Of a stretch of 64,000 bases of DNA, positions 38,511 to 49,259 are shown piece by piece. Where the stretch lies: assembly GCF_958979055.1 (NCBI RefSeq), contig NC_084889.1, positions 13,160,761-13,224,760 of the forward strand, in the 5' to 3' direction. The translations under genes were made by a program, and so were the position numbers. The DNA comes from Alnus glutinosa. Lineage: Eukaryota > Streptophyta > Magnoliopsida > Fagales > Betulaceae. Position 1 is the first letter of the stretch. Each line of letters starts with the position of its first letter. The notes under the pieces are model-generated. The model was not told where the DNA came from and did not search any database. It worked only from the letters and a program-made list of their open reading frames with translations.

Positions 38511-39876
38511 CAATTAAAAAATAGTTGTTATATTAATCTGAATAATCATATAGAATGAAGAAATAGTGAGTGATTAAGGGAGAGAGGATGTGACCGTATG
38601 GTATTGCAGCAGTGAAGTGCATAACCTTAAATCAACAGCAATTGAACATTTGACAAATCCTGAGTCATGTATTGATGAGAAAATAAGGTGCTGTTTGTGG
38701 TTGGAGGTTGTGAACTAATCCCCTTTATATGGTTAAAAAGTATCCATCTAGTAGTAAAGAGAGATAGGAGGAGGAAAATAAGGTTTCCATGGTTTCTCTT
38801 AGGGAGCAAGACGGTTTCCTCCTCTTTTGATTTTGTGCTTTTAGGGGAATGTATCCCACTGGGTCTGTTGTCATTCTCTTGGCATGGGTTATTTTCTCTC
38901 TTATAGGAAAGTGAACCTTCCATCGAGCAGTGTAAAAGAAAAGGAGAGAAAAGAGATGTGATACCACCTTTTTTACCTTGCGCAATGGGTTATGGGGTTT
39001 CTCACACATGACCTTTGCTTCTCAAATATGCAAGGTGTTGGAAAAAAATATTTATACTCCCAAGGTGCATTAATGGTTGTCAAATACCTAGGAGCGTGGC
39101 TTTTCAAAGCTCAAGAAACTTAGTTGAGGTTTAGCCATTCGACTTGTTGCATACCAAGTCAATGTCAGATTTCCTAAGACCCATTCATTGTGCCAAACCA
39201 CACAATGCGTGGTCATGTTTTGATGATAATGTCGTTGGACCATATTCATGCCTTCCAAACCCCAACTTCAATTTTTTCCCCATCAAACAACTCATGGGCT
39301 TTGTTCATGGTTGAAGAAATGTTATTGGTAAGCATTGATTCCAATAACAGTTTGTTGAGTTGGTGCCAATTTTTCTCCTCTTTCGATATTTACTCCAATA
39401 TGAGGTCACCACCCTGTCATCTTGCTCGTTGAGGAGTCTTGGGTATATTGGGGAGGGTGATCACGTGACCATTTTTAATGCTGAAGGGACTTTTATAACC
39501 CTTTCACATTTCGTCTGAGCGGCACACACCTGATGCATAACTTCTCACCATATTTCTTTCGATGTGTCCCTCTTTTTTAAGTTTTGGATCGTGATTTTGT
39601 GTTGGTTGATGTGGGACTTCTTAACTGCCAAAAGCTAGTTAAATTAACCACTATTGTTTGGCTTTTTCCTAAATGATGGGGAATGGCATTATTTGGCCTC
39701 TTGTATTGGACCCATTTATGATGCCTTCCTCCTCCCCTTATCACTCGGGCAATGAATTATAAACATAACTATTGTCTTGGTATGACAGTCGTGATTTCAT
39801 AGTAAATCGTCTCCCTTGTTCTACATTTGGGCAATTAATCGCTCAATAGCTTGTTGTGAAACCTATGGCCCTAGTA
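38511..39876. other. intergenic, no gene recognised
   Basis: Short open frames on both strands (38627-39009, 39190-39432) show no conserved content. No structure stands out. Confidence 0.5.
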
Positions 39877-41154
39877 GAGCATTTGTAGTGAAATAGTCAA
39901 AATTTAAGCAAATTTTGGCTAAAAAAATTCACTTTTGTTATTTTAGCTACCTAGTTTCAAAAACTCTAAATACCAAATTCTCTACTTTAAATAAATACTA
40001 TTTTTTTTTATTGGTTTTAAAGTAACCACTTCCATCCACTTTTCAACTGTTATGAAACCAAAATTTACTAGTTTCACCTTCATTTGAACATTTCATCCAC
40101 AAGGTGTCCAAACATGGCGTACAAAGAACCCAAATCCAACTTAGAGCACGTACATTGGTCACAAATGTGCACTCAAAAAATGGGTTTATGATTCAAACAA
40201 GGTGAAGCCAAAATACATGTGGACAGAAAAATTCACAACCATTACCAGAACAACTTAGCATTCAGAAGCCAAAACAATGCATGCAATCTAACAAAAACCA
40301 CAGAAAAGAGAACTTTTCACATTCCTTCCCCCTCACCCCCTCAATTTTTTGGGGAAACAAACGAACAAATCAACAAACCACTAAAAGCAATCAAAATGCA
40401 CAAAACCCATAAAACCCAAACCCAAATAACCAAAAACCATTCACTTACCCACACGTGCCACAGCTCCAGACACACTGACGAGGCCGAGGCTGAAGCACTC
40501 AAAGCAGGGGTAGAGCACCACGACGAAGCGGAGGAGTCATACGACAGCATTTCGTCCTCAAGAACCCCAGAAACCAAATTCTCATACAACCCACCACGAA
40601 CTACAGTCCCAAAACCCTAAAACCTATTCTGTCCCCTTCAAGAAACCCAAAACCCCAACATTAACGAAAATTCAAGCAAACCCAAGCCCTAATTCCCCAA
40701 ACAAAACACGCCTAGAAATCCAAATCACCCAAAAAGCAAGCAGATTTAGAGCGAAAATTTACCACTGCTATCGTACGACTCGTAGTCCATAGCCAGTTTA
40801 CCACCCAAAGTCCCAAACCCCCTCAAATTCCAAAGAAGCAAACCCAAAACCCTAAAAAATATCCACAGCTAAATCTGAGACTGAACCACACCGAAGACTG
40901 CGTGATTTAGCTTCAACTGACACTGCAACACGAATGCGTCAATCTCTCTCTCTCGTGCATCTTCTTCTATCTCCGGTAGACGCAAAACCAGTGCGATGGA
41001 GTTTTGAGGCTGAACGAGTACACGGGGAAATGAAAAAAAAAAATGAAAAATAAGAAGAGACGATCGAAAGTCGCTCGGCTGAAGAGACGATGGTGTTTGA
41101 CAATCGTCTGAATTTGTTGAATTCATTGTTTTGACGAGTTCACTACAAATGCTC
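39877..41154. mobile_element. PIF/Harbinger-like element carrying gene-like sequence
   Basis: A 1278-bp element with terminal inverted repeats GAGCATTTGTAGTGAA (left) and its complement at the right end (TTCACTACAAATGCTC). Similarity extends to TAGTCAA / TTGACGAG. The right flank is TTA and the left GTA, so the 3-bp target duplication is imperfect. The right two-thirds (40440-41126) is GC-richer and gene-like on the minus strand, unlike the AT-rich left third. Confidence 0.65.
40341..40790 (-). pseudogene. gene fragment inside the PIF-like element
   Basis: On the minus strand an ATG at about 40783 opens MDYESYDSSG, then a plausible splice donor (GTAAAT). An open stretch at about 40445-40625 reads YENLVSGVLEDEMLSYDSSA and beyond, followed by another GTAAG-like donor near 40446. 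The preceding 40869-41126 could be a 5' UTR. MDYE.YDSSG resembles the N-terminus of plant EMSY-LIKE proteins, but the second piece does not, so identity is open. Probably a captured or retroposed fragment, or possibly a small host gene bordered by chance. Confidence 0.4.
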
Positions 41155-41204
41155 TTATGGTTGTCTGTTTTACTTTGATTAGCTACCCAACAAAGGGTTG
41201 TCAG

Positions 41205-41425
41205 GGGTATATCATCGTGTGCTGGCTAATTGCCTAATATGATATAGTATGAGGTACATGATCATGTATTGACAAGTTTCCCAATACAATTCAATTCGGG
41301 GCACATAATCATGTACTACCCAATTCTCATCATAGTCTAATTTAGGGTTTAGGGTCGCAGTCAATTAGTCAATATAATCTAATTTGGGGTACGTGACCAT
41401 ATACTGCTAAATTGCCCAATCTGTG
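41205..41425. repeat. tandem repeat with ~48-bp unit (copy set 1)
   Basis: About four imperfect units of the form 'ggtacatgatcatgtactg...caattgcccaatataatctaatttg'. The same unit recurs at about 56745-56870, so this is a dispersed family. Confidence 0.7.
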
Positions 41426-41799
41426 AGTTGTAAATTACCAGCAATAGTATTTTGCAAGCTCGATTCACAGATTTCCAGTCATAACACATTAGTTGCACCA
41501 CGAGTCCTCAACAATTGCGCTTCGATTAGATTACTGGTTTCCATTTATGTCATCTTACGAGTTGTGGTCATTTAACGTCCTTATGACCATTTTGCAACAA
41601 CCTGTCAATGATTTTATTTGTTGAAAAATGGCATTGGTAGGCTTACTTTACATTGGGCCATTTTGAGGCCGTTGGACTAGGCCATGTGGAGAAAATGATT
41701 CATGAGTTAAAGCCCGACTTTGATCTACATCTCTTTGTGGGTCATGAGCCCAATAAAATAAAAGTATTGTTGATAGAGACCTTGTGGACTATTTTTTAA

Positions 41800-41940
41800 G
41801 GAAAATGTTATTTGCACTTCAGGGGCATAACACCCCCTCACATGGGGGTGGGTTCCAGTGTGTGGAGCCCACCCTCATGTGAGGGGGTGTTGTGCCCCTG
41901 TTGTGCACCTGTAGTGCAAATAACAAGCCCCATTTTTTAA
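41800..41940. mobile_element. palindromic MITE, copy 1
   Basis: Left end GGAAAATGTTATTTGCAC, right end GTGCAAATAACA, with a near-perfect palindromic core CCCTCACATG.GGGTGG...CCACCCTCATGTGAGGG. Same family as 55478-55620 and 59397-59540. Non-coding and able to form a long hairpin. Confidence 0.8.
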
Positions 41941-42194
41941 TGAAACTTTAGCTCAAAATCTTGGTTCAGTTTGAATTGACCTCTAAGATCCTGCCACGTG
42001 GAACAAAAGTAAAAGTAAAAAAATAAAAAAAAAAAATAAAAAAAATCCTCAACACTTTTCTTTGAGGGGTGGCTGCTCCTTCCCATGAGGGGCGGTTGAC
42101 GCCCCTTAATGGGAGGTCGTCCTTCACTGAGTGAGGGGCACCTATAAGGGACAACTCTTTTTATTATTTATTTTATTTATTTTTTATATATATA

Positions 42195-42741
42195 TGTTAC
42201 ACGTCTTTAATTTCTTTAAGTATTTTCTGTTTGATTCCAGAACATAGAATGAAATTTGTATGGGAATTTCAGAAGATAAAATGGAAATGAATGGATGATA
42301 TTATTGAACTGAAAAACTATTATAGCCAATTTCGAGGATTGACGACCTCCCACTACTTCTAAGAACTTAGAACATTACAGGAATTCAGCGTAAACTCTTC
42401 TAAGGCCTTTTTCCTCTATATAACAAAGCTAAGCCCAACCAACTCCTAACCCATTCTGTTATTCCAACCTTAATCCACGCATTCAACAGCCTAAGACCCA
42501 CGTGTTAAACAACCCATGTGTCCTAACCCATTATTAACAAGTTCAATGTATCTGGACACTCAAACCAGCTGCAACCCTCTATCTTGATACTCTAATCGTC
42601 CATCCACTGAACACTTGACACATCAGTTCCTCTTCTTCTTGAAACTTCCATCCTCTGCAATCACTTTCTTCCTCCGACGTTCACCAGCCATTAACGGCTA
42701 TTATTTTAAAAAAACAAGCTTCCTTCCGTTGGCCTGTAACA
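42195..42741 (-). repeat. 3' LTR of the chromovirus
   Basis: 547 bp. It retains a 22-bp piece ('ccttaatccacgcattcaacag' region, near 42470) missing from the other LTR. A purine tract on the minus strand (CAGGGGAGGTA, about 42743-42755) adjoins it and is the plus-strand primer site. Confidence 0.9.
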
Positions 42742-42754
42742 ATACCTCCCCTGT

Positions 42755-43567
42755 TCAAAACACCTTGCCCACAAGGTGTGGGTAGGTAGACCGAAGCCGG
42801 TGGTATGGTTCCCAAGATGCCTCCTCACAACCCAAGCCAGTCCAACGAACTAAGAGCTCAACCACAGCTCTGTTGTGGATCTTCCGAGATCTGCGGTCAA
42901 GGATCTTTTCAGGTTCAAGCTGCACAGTGCCATTCGCATCCACCGGGGGAAGGTGAGGAACAGCGGTGGTAGAATGACCGAGTTTAAGTTTGAGTTGGGA
43001 AACATGAAACATAGGATGGATAAGCGACCCAGTCGGTAACTCAAGTTTGTAAGCCACTGTACCAACTTTCTGGAGAATCTGAAACGGCCCAAAGAATCTC
43101 GGGGAAAGCTTCAACTTCAGGCGAAAGGCAACTGAAGATTGCCGGTATGGCTGGAGGCGTAAGTAGACCCACATCCCAACCACAAATGTCCTCTCTATCC
43201 GATGAAGATCAGCATACTTTTTCATGTGATTTTGACTTTTTTGTAGGTTCTCTCTTAGAAGCTTCAAGATAGCATCCCGGGACTTCAACTGATCTTCCAC
43301 AGCAGCTAATTGTGTTGTCCCCGGCATGTAGGTAAGCAGCTGGGGAGGTAAGTAACCAAACATAGCTTCAAAGGGAGTTATCCTCGTAGAATGATGAAAT
43401 GAGGTATTATAGCAATATTCAGCAAAAGGTAACCACTGGACCCAATCTTTTGGTTTGTCACAAATCATGCATCGTAGATAATTCTCCACAAATTTATTAA
43501 CTGCTTCTGATTGACCATCTGATTGAGGATGGTAAGCCGAGCTAAAGGCTAAGAAAACCCCCTGCAA
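42755..43567 (-). pseudogene. chromovirus integrase C-terminal half with chromodomain
   Basis: Open 270-codon piece. It starts in the integrase core after a break (FSSAYHPQSDGQSEAVN carries the third catalytic-region motif, with the Glu of QSEAVN in place). It continues through the C-terminal integrase module and ends in a chromodomain-like segment (LVRWTGLGCEEASWEP, about residues 239-254). Chromodomains of this class steer insertion toward modified chromatin. Separated from the upstream part by a 107-bp stretch with stops. Confidence 0.88.
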
Positions 43568-43674
43568 CTTAAAAATTTATGTCCAGAATTTACTAGTGAA
43601 CAATGCATCCCTATCAGAAATTATAGAAGTAGGCAAACCATGGATTTTGAACAACTGACTGATGAATAGTTGTG

Positions 43675-44946
43675 CTATTTCTCTGCTGTATAGGGGTGTT
43701 TAAGGGGTAAGAAATGGGCAAATTTAGTTAATCGATCAACAATTACCCAAATAACACTATACCCGGAAGATAAAGGCAAACCTTCAATGAAATCCATAGA
43801 AATGCTGAGCCAAGGCCGAACTGGAATTGGCAGAGGTTGGAGCAACCCTGCCGGAGAAACATTTTCTAATTTCACTCTCTGGCATGTATCACATTCACGT
43901 ATTAACCTTTTAACATCAGCCTTCATCCCTAGCCAATAAAAATCCTTCCGAGCTCGAGCCACAGTTTTATCATAGCCTGAATGGCCAGCTACTGGACTAG
44001 CATGGACAAAATGCAAAACCTGCTCTCGGAGAGATAATCCCACATACAATCGGTGCTTGTACAATAGGATATCATCCCTGATGGAAAATTTAGAGCTAGG
44101 TAAAACCCCTGTTTGAAATTTCTGAAACAATTCCTTCATCTCAGGATCAGTCAAATAAGAAGACTTAACTTCCTGCAACCAATCAAATGTAGGATAAGAA
44201 ATAACAGCCAAGGAAATCTCGTCCTCATCTCTGCGGGATAAGGCATCAGCCGCCTTATTTTCTTGACCCCTCTTGTACTCCACTAGAAAATAATATCCTA
44301 GGAGTTTAGATACCCAACGTTGCTGCATAGGGGTCCCAATTTTTTGATCTAATAAGAACTTTAAACTTTGGTGGTCAGTGTAGACTTTAAAGGGATGGCC
44401 AAGCAAATACGGTAGCCATTTTTTAACTGCAGCCACTAGAGCAATGAGCTCTTTCTCATAGGTAGACAGTAAGAGAAACCTGCCCTTAAGAGCTTGGCTA
44501 AAATAAGCAATAGGGTGGTGATTTTGCATTAAGACCGCACCAATTCCTTTCCTACAAGCATCGCATTCAATTAAGAATGGCTTAGAAAAATCTGGCAAGG
44601 CCAAGACAGGAGGTGTTGTTACTGCTCTTTTAAGATGCTCAAAAGCTACAGTAGCCTCCTCTCCCCAACTAAAAGAATTCTTCTTTAATAACTGCGTCAA
44701 AGGAGCTGCAATACTCCTATAATTCTGCACAAACTTCCTATAATAGCCCGTAAGTCCTAAAAATCCTCGCAAGGCTTTTAAGGACTTGGGTTGACGCCAA
44801 TCCAACATAGCCTTTAACTTTTGAGGTTCAGCTCTTACTCCTTCAGCTGAAATTAGATGGCCCAAATAGTCCACCTCCAAACACCCAAATTTGCATTTCG
44901 ACTGTTTTGCATAAAGCTGATTAGTCCTCAACACCTCTAATGTCAA
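43675..44946 (-). pseudogene. chromovirus reverse transcriptase end, RNase H and integrase N-terminus
   Basis: Open 423-codon piece. It holds the reverse transcriptase thumb (QSKCKFG, VDYLGHLIS), RNase H (ECDACRKGIGAVL, YTDHQSLKFLL, ENKAADALSRR), the zinc-binding HHCC integrase head (HSGYDKT...CDTCQR) and the start of the integrase core (ISMDFIEGLP). The frame opens one base out of register with the upstream piece, so a single-base insertion near 44946 splits pol. Confidence 0.88.
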
Positions 44947-45022
44947 CCCTCAAATGCTCTAGATGGTCTTCCATAGTCCAGCTATAGACTAGAATGCCAT
45001 CAAAGAAGACTAGAATAAACTT

Positions 45023-46483
45023 TCACAGAAAAGGTCTGAAAACATCATTCATTAAGCTCTGGAAGGTAGAGGGGGCGTTTGTCAACCCAAAGAGCATCAC
45101 AAGGAATTCGTAGTGTCCTTCGTGAGTCCTAAAGGTTGTTTTAGGAACATCTTCTGGCCTTGCCCGAATCTGATGGTACCCAGATCGGAGATCCAGCTTA
45201 GAATAGATCTTAGAACCATACAGCTCATCCAGCAATTCATCAATCACTGGGATTGGAAATTTATCCTTAATCGTCTCATTATTCAAGGCCCTATAGTCCA
45301 TACACATACGCCAAGACCCGTCAGCCTTCCTGACCAACAAAACTGGGGATGAAAATGGGCTTTGAGAAGGTTTAATCACCCCTGAAGTCAGCAATTCCCT
45401 TACAATTTTTTCAATTTCTTCCTTCTGATAAAATGGATAACGGTAAAGGCGTACCCAAATAGGCTGAGTGTTTGGTTTCAACAAAATAGCATGATCATGA
45501 CTTCTACTGGGACGCAAACCAGTAGGTTCTGGAAACACATCTGAAAATTCACCCAACATTTGTTGAACAGCTCCACTAAGCGGCTGAACTGCATTGGGGC
45601 CTTCAGCATCCAAAAGTTGCAACAAAATACCCTTCTGTAATCCACTGTCTTGTGCTGAATTCTGAATATCAACCAACATTGTAGGAGAAGCCAATCCCTG
45701 TAATCGAATTGTCTCCATGGCAATGGTGAATTCCATAGTCAAATCCTTAAAATTCCACAAGATTGACCCTAAGGAAACCAACCATTGAATCCCTAACACA
45801 ACATCACACCCAGCAAGAACAATCACAAAGAAATCAGTACTAAACCTGAATTTTCGCACTTCAACCGCTACTGCAACACATTTACCTTCACTTAAAATCT
45901 GCTCACCATTTGCAACTTGTACTCGTAATAATCTGGAACTCAGAACAATGGAAGAATCCAAAAAATTGTGAGTACTCCCACTATCAATAAGGATTATCAC
46001 CCTTTTCCCACCAATTGTACCAATTATTCTCATAGTTTTAGGATGAGAACTCCCTGTAATCGCATGTAAAGATATCTCTGGATGCTCCTCACTGTAAGCA
46101 TACTCCATTGAGTCCATCTCTGGCCCATCCAACACTGGTTCAGGTGTTGGAATTTCACAAACTTCCACACTCTCAATCACAAACAACTTTGGACTCTGAC
46201 ATTTATGGCCAAACTGCCATTTAGCATCACAGTTATAACACAATCCTTTCTTCCTTCTATCTTCCATCTGAGCCTGAGAAATCCTTTGAACATGAACTGT
46301 TACTTTGGGCACCCCACCACCTGGTCCCCCCATAAAAGCCTGGGTAGGAATAGCTGCTTTAGGTAGACCCGAACCAGCCATATTCCAACTGGAATTTTTA
46401 AAACTTCTCCTGTCACTCAAAACATGTTCCTCCTGAATTTTGGCTAAGCCATAAGCTGCTAGTAATGTTTTAGGCCCAAACAT
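45023..46483 (-). pseudogene. chromovirus Gag end, protease and reverse transcriptase
   Basis: Open 486-codon piece. It shows the Gag zinc knuckle [14 protein letters not shown], protease motif [10 protein letters not shown], and reverse transcriptase blocks [22 protein letters not shown] and [11 protein letters not shown]. It ends at a stop right after the PFL that precedes the catalytic box. The box itself (about 44975-44990, next frame segment) reads FFDGIL where active enzymes have FFDDIL, so the second catalytic Asp is replaced. Confidence 0.88.
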
Positions 46484-47463
46484 TTAACAGGTAGCCTAAT
46501 CTCCTCTTTCAAACCACTAAGAAAACAACTGAGTTTGTAACCTTCAGATAAGTCTCTTAATCGATTTGAAAGGACTTCAAATTTAGCTTTATAGTCTTCT
46601 ACTGAAGTCTGTTGACGTAAGCGAGTCAATGACTCCATCGGGTCATCATAGGCACTAGGGCCAAATCTCTCCAACACCCTTAAGGATAAAGTCTCCCAAT
46701 TGGGTAAAAAACCTGATTCATCCATATCTTGGAACCAAATCAAGGCTTTGCCTTCCATGTTAAATGAAGCTAACACATTTTTGTAATGGTATGGAGTGTT
46801 ATACACAAAAAGATACTGATTAGCTTTATAAAGCCAATCAGAGGGATCTTCCCCATTGAACTTAGGAAAAGTCATCTTCACTGACCTGTGAAAATTGCTC
46901 GAGTCCTCCTGATGGAATGGCTGTCCTCTCTGACCATTATCACCCTAGTGATGTCGCCACTGTTCTCGATTATCTAGGTAATACCTAAAGTGATTGTGGC
47001 CTGGATGAATTTTTGCATTTCTGTTTTCCCCTCTATCAGTTGGTGGATACCCCCAACCATGATTTCCTACATACTGCTCATCATGTCGAGTCTCTGAATA
47101 GGGTCTCCATTGGCTTGGATTTTGTTGGAACTCCCCTTCTTTCTGCTTAGAACCACTGCCCTTTCCTCTCTGATCTCGATCTTGATGCATTATATTCCTG
47201 TCCCCCCATTGAACTAATTTTGGGTTTTGTTGCACAGGAACAGATGGCATTGGAGGTGGGCTTCTTCTCCCTTGCGCCAACAAACCTGAAATTAACTTCT
47301 CAATCCGAGCCTCCATGTCAGTAGCTCGCAAGGCCATATTGGAATCTAAACTTCCCTCCAGCTCGTCCACCATCAACTGGAATTTCTCTCCAGATTGATC
47401 TGCATTTTTCTTCAACATATTCACAGTCTTCGTTAGTTGATTAATCCGAGTGCCGTCTGCCAT
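46459..47463 (-). pseudogene. chromovirus Gag N-terminal and capsid region, broken
   Basis: Two pieces. 46945-47463 starts at an ATG just inside the primer site (MADGTRINQL) and is a charged, coiled-coil-like leader. 46459-46881 is the capsid core (KFNGEDPSDWLYKANQY, VEDYKAKFEVLSNRL). A stop lies between them and a frame change separates the second from the protease piece. Confidence 0.85.
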
Positions 47464-47480
47464 AGAAGCGCCAGAAAAGT

Positions 47481-47492
47481 GCTTTGATACCA
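47481..47492 (-). other. primer-binding site of the chromovirus
   Basis: The minus strand reads TGGTATCAAAGC, initiator tRNA-Met type with one change from TGGTATCAGAGC, two bases inside the 5' LTR. Confidence 0.85.
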
Positions 47493-47494
47493 CT

Positions 47495-48019
47495 TGTTAC
47501 ATGTCTGTAATTTCTTTAAGTAATTTCTGTTTGATTCCAGAATATAGAATGGAATTTGTAAGGGAATTTTAGAAGATAAAATGGAAATGAATGGATGATA
47601 TTATTGAACTGAAGAACTATTACAGCCAATTTCGAGGATTGACGACCTCTCACTACTTCTAAGAACTAAGAACATTACAGGAATTCAGAGTAAACTCTTC
47701 TAAGGCCTTTTCTCTCTATATAACAAAGCTAAGCCCAACCAACTCCTAACCCATTCTGTTATTCCAGCCTAAGACCCATGTGTTAAATAGCCCACGTGTC
47801 CTAACCCATTATTAACAAGTTCAATGTATCTAGACACTCAAACCAGCTGCAACCCTTTATCTTGATACTCTAATTGCCCATCCACTGAACACTTGACACA
47901 TCACTTCCTCTTCTTCTTGAAACTTCCATCCTCTGCAATCACTTTCTTCCTCCGACGTTCACCAGCCATTAACGGCTATTATTTAAAAAAAACAAGCTTC
48001 CTTCTGTTGGCCTGTAACG
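47495..48019 (-). repeat. 5' LTR of the chromovirus
   Basis: 525 bp, collinear with 42195-42741 but missing 22 bp; the terminal A of TGTAACA is changed to G at 48019. Confidence 0.9.
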
Positions 48020-48084
48020 ATATATATATATATTGTCTTTTCTAATTTAAGAATAAAACTATAATATTATTATATTACAACAGG

Positions 48085-49251
48085 TAGTGACGGAGGGAAG
48101 GGGGGGCCGGTAGGGGCCATGCACCCCCCCCCCCCCCCTAAAAATTTTTTTTTGGATTTTTTTTTTTATTATTATTTTTTTTTTCAGTTGCTGGTTTTCA
48201 CTTTTAAACGTGTTGAGACTTTGTGAGGTGAAACACAATTTTCCCTTCCAGCCTTCACCAACTCGACACTAGCTACGTCACTGTTATGATCTCAAAATTA
48301 ATCTCAATGTAGCAAATGGGACTCTAGCTCATGCTTAAACAATAAGCAAACTTTTAAGATGGAAAAAATTTTAAGGTTTTTTTTGCCTATTGGCCCCTAA
48401 CAAGAATTTTTTTTTTTTTTTTTTTTTGGCTCTTAGGCCAATTCCCTTTTATCATCACTTCAACTGGTTTCATCTAATTTGGAACAATAGCTTCATTATC
48501 AAAATTTTTTCCTTTAATATTTCACGGGTAGCAATGGAAATGGCTTAGAAGGATAACAATGGAAAAAGTTTTACAAATTTGCAGATGTTTTGTTTCAAGT
48601 AAATTAAAGGGGTTTAGTAAAGCAGAGCATTGGAAGAAGACATGTGTGGACTCGAAGAGTCATACACCTAACAAATCTCGATTTCCTAAAAATGCGTGGC
48701 AAAGATAATGTAAAATGGGAATTCATTTCAATATAACTAGATAGCATTAGAAAAGTCTAGAAGATATGCGTTTCATTTGTTTTGTGTTGCGTTTAGCAGA
48801 ATGTGTTTTGTATAGAATATATTGTGTTTTGTATAACAGTATGTTAGTGGGCTACTGTGTTAGTTGGAATGTATTGTTCTAACAAAAGGAGCAAGATAAT
48901 GTTAATTTCAAGAGCCATGCCATCCACGTAAAGCCTTGCAAGAATGTCAAGAAGTACACAATTCATCAAGCTGAAATTTCTCAATTTCAGTACAGAAACT
49001 AAGAGCTTATTCTTTATTTTTCATTTTCTGAATCTTTGGACAACGGTTTTCTTTACTTTTTTTTTTTCCAAAAACTTTCTTTTCAATTTTGCTTATTGAT
49101 TTTTAATTTGAAGGGAATAATAAAAATATAAAATTTGGGTTATATTTAATTTACTTAAAATTTAGCTTTATGTACTTTAATCCCTACTTACAAAAAATAA
49201 AAAAAATAAAAATTTGGCCTCATCCCATTAAAATGCCTGGCTCCGTCCCTA
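48085..49251. mobile_element. non-autonomous hAT-like element
   Basis: A 1167-bp element with an exact 8-bp flanking duplication ACAACAGG (48077-48084 and 49252-49259), the size typical of hAT. The left end is TAGTGACGGAGG; the right end, read on the other strand, is TAGGGACGGAGCC. These match each other and the hAT TIR pattern. The interior is AT-rich, with poly-C (48123-48138) and T runs, and has no transposase. Confidence 0.85.
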
Positions 49252-49259
49252 ACAACAGG

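Larger units (their letters stand above)
42195..48019 (-). mobile_element. Ty3/Gypsy chromovirus retrotransposon, degraded
   Basis: A 5825-bp element on the minus strand. LTRs at 42195-42741 (547 bp) and 47495-48019 (525 bp) have TGTTACA...TGTAACA ends. The target duplication is ATATA (42190-42194 and 48020-48024), in a TA-rich site and so weakly informative. Domain order is Gag, zinc knuckle, protease, reverse transcriptase, RNase H, integrase and chromodomain: Gypsy order with a chromodomain, i.e. a chromovirus. Compact size fits a Reina-like lineage. LTRs differ by roughly 5% plus one 22-bp deletion, so it is much older than the LARD. Several stops, frameshifts and a changed catalytic residue make it inactive. 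Confidence 0.92.

Noticed and set aside
40869..41126. 85-codon minus-strand frame as a separate gene
   Set aside because: It overlaps the TIR of the PIF-like element, lacks homology that I recognise, and is better read as a 5' leader of the captured fragment.
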